This document shows, piece by piece, positions 1-9,804 of a DNA stretch of 64,000 nucleotides. Numbering within the stretch: the stretch's first letter is position 1; every line of letters starts with the position of its first letter. The stretch is from positions 114,705,477 to 114,769,476 of the forward strand of contig CM043949.1 in NCBI GenBank assembly GCA_014529385.2. The letters run 5' to 3'. The notes beneath the pieces were generated by a model. That model did no database searches, was not told the origin of the DNA, and saw nothing but the letters and a program-made list of their open reading frames with translations. Made by a program: the position numbers and the translations under genes. This DNA comes from Adiantum capillus-veneris. Lineage: Eukaryota; Streptophyta; Polypodiopsida; Polypodiales; Pteridaceae.

Positions 1-1686
1 TAGCAAATCACAAGGAAGGAAGGGCCGCGGGAAGGGAAGCGGTGCTGTTTCTAACAGTGTGTTGCGGACCGAAGGGTTTGTTTACACCAAATTCAACAAT
101 ATCTTTGTGGACTTGATACGATTGCAGCACTCCATAGCTGTTTTCTACAATTTGAGTGATGCAGGTTAGTTTAGAGTTGCCTACATGCTCTATGATGTGT
201 CATAACATGCATTCTGAGGCTTTATGTTGTTGGCAGTTCTTGAAGGCAAGCTTGTGTTCGTGCTGAAGTTGGATGAGTGTGTAATTGTTAAAGGGAGAAA
301 GTTGGAGAGAATGAGCATCACGCTTATGAATGAAGCCCTAGCTTATGCCAAGCAATCTTGCAGTTCGAGTGAAGCGACAAAGCCCTCTTTTAGTGTGCAA
401 TCAGAGAAGGATATATGGTGGCTTGGTGCAATTGAAGTTCCGAAAGAGACACATGAAGTCCTTGCATGGATTTTCAGTAGAATCCCATGGGTCACAGAGG
501 TCATTAAAGCTCAAATAAACGGTGAGAAGCTCATGGTTCCAGGACGTGGGGAGTTTGATGTTGAATGGCATTTAGGTGGTGATCTAAAGACCATAAAGTG
601 CATGCTTCGATGCAAACAAGGTGCAAATTCTTTACTTACCTGTCCATTCTGTATGAAAGGGCACAAGACAAGTGGAGCAACTCAAGTGGAAGGTCAGGAC
701 GATGATAATGATGACCATATAAATAGGGAGTGGCAAAGTTCGGTTCTTTCATGTGATATGCTGCAGGTGCCCAATAGGGATAGCAAAGATCCTGGGTGGA
801 ACCCCATAATTCCCTTCTCCCTCAACAATGTTCACTTTTGCACATTGCATGCGTTTATGCGAATATTTGATAGGATCTTAAAGCATCACATTGATTATGA
901 TTTCACAATGAAGCCCCTTCAACGGTCAAAAGACTCCTTGCAGGGGGTGGAGACGCTCCTTAATGAGATTGGATGTCACCGATCAAGGGTGAACATTGTA
1001 GCAGAGACTTGTAGGGAGAAGACATATGAGGTGGCACAGAAGGTTTCCATGAATGGAGCCAAAGCACGTCGATTTTTCAAGAAGATGTCAAAGTCTCCAA
1101 TGCAGGTATCCAAGGCAAGTGTCAATCTAGCAAGTGAGAAGCGGTGGGAGTTGTGGAAAGATTTGTGTTCATGCACGACGGACAAAGATCCCAATGTGGA
1201 GGTTGCTAACCAACGCAAGCTAGTATGGTCATCCTTTCAAAAGGTTGTGCAATTGATGAATCTTTCAAGCATCACCGTTGAGCAGCGAGAGGAGTTCAAG
1301 AAGGTGCTTTATGAATTCACAAAGGCCGCTAAGGACGGATGGTATAAAAGCAAGATTACACACTACATGGTTTGTTTTAACGGACTTAATACATATACAA
1401 TGTTTGAAAATGTAACTTTTCTATTCGCTTATCTCCTTTTTGGTTGTTTTAGCACATTCTCTATGCGCATGGTGCATACTTCATGGACCGCTATGGTTCA
1501 CTTGATATATGGAGTACACAAGGCATGGAGAAGTCCCACTATCGAGCAAAAGGAGTCTACTTCAAGAATACTCGGCATGGTGGTGGTAGTTCACACTCCA
1601 ACTACCTCCAAGAGATGTTTAATTGGTTTTTTAGGCACACCTTTGGGAGAACTCGTACTATTGAGAAAGCAAGAGAATCGATGTAA
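1..1686 (+). CDS. RAG1/Transib-like DDE transposase-like protein (5' partial, 3 exons)
   Basis: Exons are 1-164, 237-1369 and 1453-1686. The introns (165-236 and 1370-1452) have GT..AG ends, and the reading frame stays open across both (phases 1 and 0). This gives about 509 codons, and the start lies outside the window. Landmarks occur in the order known for the RAG1/Transib transposase core: an acidic strand LKLDECV (D at 272), ETHEVLAW, then LGGDLKT (D at 581) with a CPFC pair at 641-652. LHAFMRIFDRI follows, then KITHYM-HILYAH, an H-x4-H pair like the zinc histidines of RAG1, and GSLDIWSTQGMEKSHY (E at 1528). Spacing D-103-D-288-E is long, as in RAG1. The family would cut and join DNA in the nucleus. 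After the TAA at 1684-1686 the frame stays open to a TGA at 1825-1827, so the stop may be a late nonsense change. It could also be another, unnamed DDE family that shares the GGDxK..CxxC signature. The RAG1 comparison is from memory. Confidence 0.55.
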
Positions 1687-1915
1687 GCAAAGCAGTTACG
1701 CAATGCTTCCCGTACTGCAGCATCCGAGAAGTGGAAACGCTCGCGAGCGTCCCTTGGCCACGAAGCTTGGCGTGCAACTAAATATCGAAAAGGCAGCATT
1801 TGGGCGTCGCATCAGCCGTCCGCATGATCCTGGTTTAGTTGTTCAATTCAATTGCTTTATTTGAGCTTCACTCAATTGGCCGCATAGTGTGAAAGGGCCC
1901 AAATCTCAAAAAAAC

Positions 1916-1925
1916 CTATTTAAAG
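1916..1925 (+). promoter_or_regulatory. TATA box of the H3-like gene
   Basis: CTATTTAAAG lies about 45 bases before the ATG at 1969, with a pyrimidine-rich candidate start site (TCATCTTCCC) about 25-30 bases downstream. This indicates that the H3-like gene has its own promoter rather than being the 3' end of the transposase transcript. Confidence 0.5.
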
Positions 1926-1968
1926 GTTGAAGGGGCTCATTTTGTCATCTTCCCTACTAGGTACAACC

Positions 1969-2892
1969 ATGGCACGAAAAAAACAAACGGCTAGGATTGC
2001 ATATCCAGAGGGGCCGGATGGCCAACGACTCAAAGGTACAGCAACAAAAGCTGGAACTTCACAAGCTCAAGGTGAAGTCCACACAGAAGAAGCTGGAGCT
2101 TCAAATCAGCATGGCCAGTCCTCTACAGCAGCAAAAGAGAGACGGAAACATCGTCTTGTTGTCTATTCATCAGACTCCAACGATTCTGATGGCAACAGGG
2201 AGGATGAGAGCGACCAGGGCAAAGAAACAAACAGCCAAAAGCAGCCATCAGAAGGCTCCGAAGAGACACAAACGGATGAAGATGCCCCATGGGTTGGCGT
2301 CCAAATACAAACTTATCAGGCTCACATGTCTATTGGGGGTAAGACACTTCCTAAAGGGAGTGGACCTACACCATCACATCCGGTCGATAGTGAAGAGCAC
2401 GAATCAGATGGAGAGTGGGTGGAATCCGATTATGAGGTGTTGGAAGTGCCTTTGCAAAAAAAAAAGAGAAAGAGCATTGTCTACAAGAAGAGGAAGCAAG
2501 CTGCCCCGACTCCTGCCAAAAATGCACCTCCACGTCGACCTCATAAGGTACGAAAGCGCAGCCGTGCTTTTGCGGAGATTCGACACTATCAAAAGAGCAC
2601 CGAGCTCTTGATTCGGAGGGCCCCTTTTGCAAGGCTATGCAGGGAGGTTTTGCAATTGTACAACACTCAGTTTCGGATGGGCGTCGTGGCCATAGAGGCA
2701 GTCCAAGAGGAAGCAGAGCAATATTTAACTAGCATATTCGAGGATTCTAACCTCTGTGCCATCCATGCAAAGCGTGTAACCATTATGCCCAAGGATATGC
2801 AGCTTGCTCGCCGTTTGCGCCATGAGGAGTATCTTGTAATTAGGCATCAACCTTTTTGTATTTACGGAACTCCAAGATTGGAAAGAATTTGA
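1969..2892 (+). CDS. Histone H3-like variant with long interrupted N-terminal tail
   Basis: This is a 307-aa intronless ORF. I chose the ATG at 1969 over the upstream in-frame ATG at 1927 because it has a strong plant context (ACCATGGC) and begins with the H3 signature ARKKQTAR. Residues 25-28 read ATKA, as in the H3 tail. A region of about 130 residues rich in Ser, Asp and Glu is then inserted, with an LVVYSSDS stretch resembling a SUMO-interacting motif. A basic patch KKKRK and the pre-fold segment PHKVR follow. Residues about 195-288 are a full H3 histone fold: [15 protein letters not shown], then [14 protein letters not shown] and [14 protein letters not shown]. The fold aligns to canonical H3 without gaps, including loop 1, so it lacks the loop-1 insertion typical of CENH3. 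Position 3 is K instead of T and position 9 is I instead of K. There is a 20-residue C-terminal extension. It would be expected to pair with H4 in nucleosomes. It is no ordinary H3 copy and looks intact. Confidence 0.8.
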   Translation: MARKKQTARIAYPEGPDGQRLKGTATKAGTSQAQGEVHTEEAGASNQHGQSSTAAKERRKHRLVVYSSDSNDSDGNREDESDQGKETNSQKQPSEGSEETQTDEDAPWVGVQIQTYQAHMSIGGKTLPKGSGPTPSHPVDSEEHESDGEWVESDYEVLEVPLQKKKRKSIVYKKRKQAAPTPAKNAPPRRPHKVRKRSRAFAEIRHYQKSTELLIRRAPFARLCREVLQLYNTQFRMGVVAIEAVQEEAEQYLTSIFEDSNLCAIHAKRVTIMPKDMQLARRLRHEEYLVIRHQPFCIYGTPRLERI

Positions 2893-2993
2893 ATACAAGC
2901 GTCTTTTGATTCTATATCCCACTCTGTGCATTGTATTGGGAAGAATTTGAATATAAGCGTCTTTTATTGTATACCCCAGTGTGCATTGTATTG
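2880..2993 (+). repeat. Two-copy tandem repeat at the 3' end of the H3-like gene
   Basis: Two copies of a unit of about 57 bases, both containing GAATTTGAATA.AAGCGTC and GTGCATTGTATTG, run head to tail. The first copy includes the stop codon of the H3-like gene, so the repeat forms its 3' untranslated region. Confidence 0.6.
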
Positions 2994-3213
2994 TTTTAAT
3001 TCTGCACCATGCAATGTAGAAGTGGTTCAAGTTTTGTCTACCTTCTATTGTATGTATGTAGCCATTAGCTTGTTATTGTGAAAAATTGCCTACGTTTAGC
3101 ACCTTGGCTAAGTGGGGCATGCACTTCCTGATGTATCCATGCTATGTGACTCACTATTGCATGGCAAAAACATCTACAAAGTGTTCAAAATGGCTTGGAA
3201 TGCCCCCAAGTTG

Positions 3214-3285
3214 GCTGCCACAAGGGCGCGCATTTTGGGCTTCCAGAGGCATATGGATGGACATAATGCGCGTCCTTGTGGCAGC
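3214..3285. repeat. Hairpin 1 with 21-base arms
   Basis: The left arm at 3214-3234 (GCTGCCACAAGGGCGCGCATT) is 21 bases and pairs with 3265-3285 with one mismatch around a 30-base loop. The same arm sequence recurs at 3782-3849. Confidence 0.65.
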
Positions 3286-3428
3286 CTCTCCTAGTGCTTT
3301 TTTGACACTCTCCAGTGGTTTCCAGACAATTTTGACAAGCAATAAGTATGTTTTGTTTGCTTCAATGCTTCAATTAGCATAGATGCTACTGGTATTCATC
3401 CCCCCTTAGTCCATGTCAATCCTAAACT

Positions 3429-3780
3429 CCAGAAAGGGCTTAGATATTGCCACAAAGTTTACTCTTGTGGTTTGTTAATACAACTTTAGGTATCTGGGGC
3501 AAGATGGGCTTAAGGTTACCTGGGTATCCATGTCTTCTTGTTTTGCAGCTGGGTATTATTGTCTTCTCACTCTGTTTTGTAACTGGATATGCTCCTATTC
3601 TCCAAGAAGGGTTTAGATATTGCCACAGTTTTGTGGTTTGTTAATACATCTTTAGGTATCTGGGGCAAGATGGGCTTAAGGTTACGTGGGTATCCATGTG
3701 TTTCTCTTTTGCAACTAGGTATTAATGCCTTGAAACTCTGTTTTGTACTTGGGTATGCTCTTAGATGTGTCCAATTTGAT
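3429..3780. repeat. Two-copy tandem repeat, period about 173 bases
   Basis: The segments beginning near 3429 and near 3601 share long runs: TTAGATATTGCCACA, then GTGGTTTGTTAATACA, then GGCAAGATGGGCTTAAGGTT. The common point TAGATAT lies at 3441 and 3614. The repeat sits exactly between the two hairpins. Confidence 0.65.
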
Positions 3781-3781
3781 C

Positions 3782-3849
3782 TGCCACAAGGGCGCGCATT
3801 TGCACACTTCATCTGCTGATGGAAAGCCCTAATGCTCGCCCTTGTGGCA
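3782..3849. repeat. Hairpin 2 with the same arms as hairpin 1
   Basis: TGCCACAAGGGCGCGCATT at 3782-3800 pairs with 3831-3849 (one mismatch) around a 30-base loop whose sequence differs from that of hairpin 1. Conserved arms with unlike loops argue for a structure-related role or for a repeated terminal sequence. Confidence 0.65.
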
Positions 3850-4084
3850 ACATTGTTTAGGGACTTCCAAGCCCTTTACTAGGCACATACATAACTTTGG
3901 AAGCCTAGAAATAACAAAGTATACATTTTTTAAATTTTAATGCTTGCCAAACGCTTTAGTAGTCATAGCAAAAATTATGGTGCTTCTCATACACAATGGA
4001 AGCCCAACATATAAGAAATTCAAAACCTTGCAAGAAAGAGAGTCATAGACAGCAAAAAGTATTTTCATTAAAGAAATCAATGCT
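3850..4084. other. Gap between convergent genes
   Basis: AT-rich sequence between the end of the plus-strand pair and the last exon of the minus-strand gene. I see no coding signal here. Confidence 0.5.
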
Positions 4085-5647
4085 TTACATGATATCCGGC
4101 TTTTGCTTTAGGATCTTTCTAATTACAATTTTCTGGCGCTTGGCCTTTTGGGGTGGCTCCCTGTTAAGTAAAGTGGTTGTGATTTCTTGGGTGTCATTAA
4201 CCCCTACAGCTTGGTTCATGCCGACATGGGCAATAAGGAGCCCGCGAAAGTTTACACCGAAAGTGGATATTGCAAAATCTTTCTTTACAAGCACTACAAG
4301 GTTGGCCGTTTGGGCAAGTTTTGTTAAACACAACGCCTTGGAGAGTGAATGGAGAGCAAAAATGTTGTAGCGACCATTGGGAGAGAAGTCGGAATGTACA
4401 AACACCACGATACCAGTGGGAAGTGTGCCGAGGTAGTGAGCAAGTGCCGCTTGAGGTCCGAACGGCGTCCTCCTCCCCCCTGACCGTTGCGCCCAGGTGT
4501 CAACCTCCAGAACATCCTGCAGAACATAGGTTTTCTGAGATATGGCACAGAATTATGATATAACATTAACAAAATCATTTGTAACAATCAAATGTAAGTG
4601 AGCATCTATACCTCTTGTCTACGATCCTCCTCATCGGCATCCGGGTGCAAGTAAAGATCCACGCTTGACTTCCCCTTTGGATCAAGCAAAACAGGTGTTG
4701 CAGCAGGTGGTGGTGAATCCACTCTTGCGCGTTTAGCCAAACACATGGCTTGCACGGCCACAAACTCCTCCTCAGAGACCTTGGCCTGCTCGGCCGCTGC
4801 CACCTCGGCTTGTGCGATCGCCACTGTGTCCGCCAAAGTATTCCCCATGGGTAGTAGGAGATCATCGTCATGGGAGGTGGTGGTATCAAGCTCAAACTTT
4901 CCATGGGCATCGAGGATGGCGAAACACTCATCCATGCGAAGCTGAAAGGATTTCTCCAGATCGTGCATAAACACAAACTCCTCCCCACCCACCACAATGG
5001 AGGAGAAGCAGGTAATCTCTACCTCAGGGATGGCATCCCGAGTGGTGGTTCCTTCTGGCGGTCCCGAGGATGAACCGACTGATGGAGAGGCCTCCAAGAG
5101 GCCTTGAATCCCTGTAGGGTAGGTCAAGGAAAGCGTCCTCTCCTCTGGGGATGAGTCAATGGCCGCGGGCTTGGGGTCCTTCACATCAGCCAATACCCCG
5201 CCGATCTGCAAGTGAGGTAGCACTACGTCAGGGCCTGCTGGGCACTCATGAAGGAGGAAGATCATTATGGACTGAACAAAAGAAAAAAGTGTTTCCGATC
5301 CTTCCCTTACGCATTGCTCGCACATCATCAGCTTCAAGCCGCACATATTGTCCGGCGGGTTGTGCATTGGTGGCAAAGAGTGCAAGCCGCTCATGAAATG
5401 GCCTGTCCCCTTGGTAGATGTGGTGGAGAAGGCCTTCAGGGACCCATTGCCCTGGTCGGTTTGGTAACTCAACAATGAATCTCCCCATGCGCGTGGAAAT
5501 GTATGAAGCAATGTGCTCAAGAGATTGAGAGTGGAGGGTCAAGGTGGTTTCCAAATCGGGTTGGGTTGTGAAAAATGCTTGAAGCTCAGGGCGATTTGCA
5601 TGCCCAACCTCAGTAAGGAATGCATCTAAAGCACTAGTAGCATCCAT
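4085..5647 (-). CDS. Unknown spliced gene, TATA-driven
   Basis: I do not recognise a family. On the minus strand the first ATG after the TATA box at 5727-5736 is at 5647 (MDATSALDAFLTEVG). One intron is well supported: donor CAAGAG|GTATAG (exon end 4612) and acceptor TTCTGCAG|GATG (exon start 4516), both phase 0. The last exon then runs from 4516 to a stop at 4085. Within 5520-5246 the convincing reading changes frame. The 5' half (GRFIVELPNRPGQWVPEG) is in one frame and the 3' half (ECPAGPDVVLPHLQIGG) is in another, which implies a one-base lesion or an intron I cannot place. The middle is Ala/Glu-rich (AQAEVAAAEQAKVSEEEFVA) and the C-terminus is basic (PPQKAKRQKIVIRKILKQK), so a nuclear location is plausible. 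It is convergent with the H3-like gene and tandem with the gene at 5893-7217. Confidence 0.45.
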
Positions 5648-5726
5648 GTCTTCTCTTTGCGTGATTGGGTATGCTAGGTCTCTCTGCAATGCTGGGATGA
5701 AAATGGTGAAATGAGGAGGTGGTCCT

Positions 5727-5736
5727 CCTTATATAG
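5727..5736 (-). promoter_or_regulatory. TATA box of the 4085-5647 gene
   Basis: The minus strand reads CTATATAAGG about 80 bases before the ATG at 5647, in an otherwise pyrimidine-rich leader. Confidence 0.55.
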
Positions 5737-5892
5737 ACATATTCTATCTCGAAAAAAATAAAAAATATGGATTTAAAAAATAAATTTACACCACCTTAAA
5801 ACTCAAGTACAAAATCAAGTACAACACCTTAAAACTTTTCAAAATATTTAATAAAGTATCCAATATATAAACGATTAAAGTTACAAGCCAAT

Positions 5893-7217
5893 TCACTTAG
5901 ACAAGATGATTTCGTCTATAGCCCAATCTTTGTAAACAAGCATAGTGGCCTCCATCCGCCTTCCAATCTATACAACCAAAAATGGGCAATCAAAATACAA
6001 AAACCCTCAAAAAATAAGAAAAGGTAGCTAAGGAAGCACAAAGCAAACCTTGCGTTGTTCTAGTTTGAAACTTGCATTACCAACATCCTCGAATCCCATT
6101 ATGACAAAGTGTTCCCGAAGATTGGCAAGAGTCCAATGCGGATTCACTGCAACCACCTCCACCTCGTTATTGGGCATGCGGACACGAATTTCAAAGGATT
6201 GAATCTCTTCGGTTGTCAACTGCAAGGGTATCCATTTTCCACGTTTGTGCATCCACCTCTCATAGCTAAACTGTGCATACAATGTGCACCTTGCTTTCAA
6301 ATACCGAAGGCAAAGCTGTGTGGGGGACACATTGCACTTATAACGGTCACCATCATGCAAACCGTCAACATAGCCCCAATTGACACCTAGAATGGTGTCC
6401 ATTGCATCTATGTCAACTTCTTTGCAAACAAACACTGTTGGTGTTTCTACAATCGGTAGAGAGCGGAATGCATGCACAAACAAATGAATGGGACAATGCC
6501 AACTAAGACCCACCGATCTGGTTGCCTTACCAAACTTTAGGAACCCTTGGAAATCTTGCAGCACCTTGCGCTTGAAAGAAAGCAAAGCCCAATGGTCTGG
6601 AGTTGGCCATTCTGCACTCTGCAATGAGGGTGTCTCCACGGCTTCTAACCTACCATAGCTTTGGCTTGACTTCAGCACCACATACTTGTGGGAGTACATG
6701 AATATTCGCTGCTCGGTAATTTTTTTCAATGAAACATTAGGAAACATAAGCTCCCCAATGTGAGCATGCACAACCATGAACGTGTCTGAGAGGCACTCAA
6801 GCGGCTGCTCCTCAACTAAGCTGGATGGAAAAACATCTTTACAAATGTCCTTAGTTAAACATAATGATCACATAAACGTAAACATGACATATGCATGGGA
6901 TAGCTAAACCATGAAAACTTACAATGAGGTGCAAATTGAGTAGAAGCTCTCTTGAGGTGGAGCTCAGCTGCACTGTAGACGTGTTGCACGATGGCCACCA
7001 TTCCGGACTTTGTTTCTTTGAATGTCAATAGCCGGCCCTTCCAATGACGTTCCAATAGGCCTCGACACCGTACGCGATGAGGTCCAGCACGTGACGGTTG
7101 CATGTAGATCCATGCACCCTTCTTGAGCACTTGTGGGATCCATACCCCCTCTGAGTCTTTTGTGTTGTGCAACACAATCTCCTCTATCTCTGGTTTGGGC
7201 CGTCTATGCGTGGACAT
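5893..7217 (-). CDS. Unknown three-exon gene with C-terminal ubiquitin-like fold
   Basis: The exons on the minus strand are 7217-6923, 6815-6049 and 5967-5893. The donor CATT|GTAAGT and acceptors CAGCTTAG and TTGTATAG are good, and the phases (1 and 0) keep one frame for 378 residues. The start is ATG at 7217 (MSTHRRPKPEIEE). The last 75 residues run FEIRVRMPNNEVEVVAV, TLANLREHF, ASFKLEQRKIG and TMLVYKDWAIDEIIL. This matches the strand-strand-helix-strand-strand order of ubiquitin, including its late short-strand/turn region. The N-terminal 150 residues (RVRCRGLLERHWKGRLLTF, then VYSAAELH and GELMFPNVSLKKITEQRIF) faintly resemble a BAH chromatin-reader domain; this is only a suggestion. Intergenic distance to the next minus-strand gene is about 160 bases. 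The ORF is intact when spliced. Confidence 0.55.
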
Positions 7218-7239
7218 GCTTGGGAAGTTGGGCTTAGGA

Positions 7240-7600
7240 AGGGATTTGAAAGAGTTGAGTACTGTGGAGAGAGAATGAGGAGCTGAGGGGAGGGTGAGGT
7301 GAGCTGCTTATGGTGGCTATGGTGGCTTTGACAGTGGAGATAGAGAAAGAGAGGAGTGAGAGGTAGAGAGGTAGAGAGGATAGTGGAGCTGTGGGCTATG
7401 GAGTGTGGGACTGTAGAGGGTTGATGGAGGTGTGAGAGAAGGGTGAGCTATGGAGAGAGAGGAAGAGAGTGGTGGAAAGCTTTTGGCTATGGCTGCCTTG
7501 ATTGTAAAGAGAGAATGGGAGGAGGGAGAAGAGGGAGAGTGTGGGAGAGAAAAGTAATGAGGGAGAGAGAGAAAAGTAGATTTTGGGGGGAAAATTTGAC
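7240..7600. repeat. GA-rich low-complexity tract
   Basis: The plus strand is strongly purine-rich (many GAGAGA, GTAGAGAG and GGTGGCTATGGTGGC runs). It lies directly upstream of the gene at 5893-7217, whose 5' flank is therefore CT-rich on its coding strand. Sequence from 7601 to 7820 is AT-rich, then a run of C at 7757-7765; nothing else is recognised there. Confidence 0.6.
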
Positions 7601-7869
7601 TTTTTTAAGTTAGTTTATGTTTTGGGGCAGTTTTGGAGGCAAATGGGTCAACTTTGGAACTTTTTAAAAAAATTCAATTTTTTGGGTTTTTAAGCATGCG
7701 CGTTTTTTTTTTGGGGGTCCCTCCCTCTTTTATGACACCTCTCTCCTCCTATTTACCCCCCCCCCAGCCTACCTCCCACCTCTCTCTAAGAACCAAGCAT
7801 TGAAGAGGGAGACAATTAGGCTGCACCCCTACCATTCCTCCCCCTCTAGGTGATATCCCAAGAGCCTTC

Positions 7870-9804
7870 TCATTGGTTCTCCCTTAAGCCTTCACTAATC
7901 AAAAAGGCCCAAGAAGAGTCCATATTTTTCCTAATGTATGATTTCTTTCTGATCCTTTTGAATTTTGACTCACTCCAATCATCTTGCTTTTGTAAAGTAC
8001 TCAGGTAGCAACCTATGAGCAACCATTCATCCTCATAGAACTCCTTTGAAAAGGATTCAAGTGAAGATACAATGCATATATCATCACACTTTGCATGAGA
8101 AATTGTGTAGAATTCTGTGCCCACATCTTCTTCCTCATCAATCATATCATCCTCATCTTCATACCTTTCCCTTGAAAGAATATCTGCCATTGCATTATCT
8201 TTTCCTGCAATGTGATTCAATTCTGGGTTCAAGGACTTTATATAAGCAATCCACCAAAGCATAGCAATATCAGGAGTAGAGCAGCTTGCAATCATCCCTA
8301 GAAGTGGTAAGCAATCAGTCTCCACAACTACAGATGCTCCAATGAAGTACTCTTTGTCACACTTTAATGTTGTAATCACCCCCCATAACTCCCTTTTTAC
8401 CTGTGGATATGCTCTTTGGCGAGAGATTAGAACCTTGGCCCCAAACCTCACCACATACCTGTGTTTCTCTTCATCGTCTTGTCCTACTGCCCATCCAATT
8501 CCCGTTGGACTAGTGTCCACTGTCACAATCACCGGTCTTCCACACTCATAGTCAATCTTCCTCAAAGTTGGTGAAGACAACAACAATTGATTCAACTTCC
8601 TCATAGCTTTTACATGTACATCATTCCATTGAAACCTTTGATTCTTCCTTAGCAATTGATAAAGAGGATCTGCAACATGTGCATAATGCGGAATCCATGT
8701 GAGATAGAAGACACATGCACCTAGAAACCTTCTCACCTCCGTGATATTTACGCATACTTCCTTCATCCTCTGTATTGCATCCACTTTAGTTGGACAAGGT
8801 CGGCGGCCATGAGGATTACAAAGATGTCCCACTCAATATTTCTTCAACCCCAAACATTGAATTTTTCCCAGATAATGTAAGGTTCACTTCTTCCAGCCTT
8901 GTTAAAATTGTATCACAATCATTGATGTGGTTTGCTACATATTTACGGCACCCCCTCGAATCTAGAGCCTCATCTTTTTAAACTAAGTCGCATCCTTTGA
9001 TTGGAACGTCATCAAGAGAAGGCATTGTAATTTGAGGTATGAAGTCACGAAGGACTTTGTTCATACCGTTCATCATGTGCGCAACCGAGTTGGTTGCTCC
9101 TTGCGGTAAGGTGCACATCCTTCCCAAACCCAAGGGTGTTCTCATGGTAGTCAAGTCCCTGCTTTCCATTGCTAGTTGGAACTGATCATACCCTGAGTAC
9201 AAATCTCCCATAGAATATATTTCCCTTCCTACAAATGCTTCTGCAAACTCACATCTACAATTGGCCCCGTACCCATATTCCTAATTGTGACTTTGTTGAC
9301 AGGCTGCATGTCTTGAATGAAGCGTAGAGCTCCATTTTTCTTTGGTACTGTGAACCATCTGCTTGAGTAGGGGGCACATGAAGGTTCCAAAATCCCCATC
9401 TTTATCTTTTCATTGAGTAAATCTATAAGCTTTGACAAGAGTGCTTTTGGCACTGGAATTGGTCGTAGATTCCAAGGCACATGAGATATAGTGAATATTA
9501 CCATTGGTTCAACTATAGATGGATCCACACATCCTATCTCATGCGGCTCAAATGCAAAATCTTTTCCATGTTTGGAGAGTGTCTGTTCAAAGCATTTTCT
9601 TTCAATCTCTGTCAAGGAGTCATTGCCTCCAACTTTTAACATCTTCAATGACTCTTGCGTAAACTTGTGTCCAATTCTTTTTGGATCTCGGAGACTAGAT
9701 TGCAAAGAAGCCTGATCCATCATTTCCTTGCAATCTGTAGGCAAAGGCAATGTCACTGGTTTCACCTTGTTTGCTATAGTTTTGTACTTCGTCTCCACTC
9801 GCAC
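7870..9804 (-). pseudogene. Gypsy reverse transcriptase and RNase H, fragmented
   Basis: From 9804 the minus strand encodes the RT palm (PVPKALLSKLIDLLNEK, WFTVPKKNGALRFIQDMQ). Then 9211-8978 (GDLYSGYDQFQLA, LGLGRMCTLPQGATN) carries the active-site stretch MPSLDDVPIKG. Finally 8832-7870 has RT thumb (VRRFLGACVFYLTWIPHY), RNase H (VIVTVDTSPTGIGWAVG, KRELWGVI, TDCLPLLGM) and HIAGKDNAMADILSR. The segments lie in different frames with gaps at 9212-9228 and 8833-8977. The polymerase motif is S-L-D-D rather than the usual Y/F-x-D-D. The last 90 residues are acidic, without integrase motifs. Confidence 0.75.

Noticed and set aside
1969-2892. Centromeric histone CENH3
   Set aside because: Loop 1 aligns to canonical H3 without the extra residues typical of CENH3, and the tail starts like ordinary H3.
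3154-3342. Short frames over the hairpin at 3214-3285
   Set aside because: Both strands are open only because of the inverted repeat; no start context or domain.
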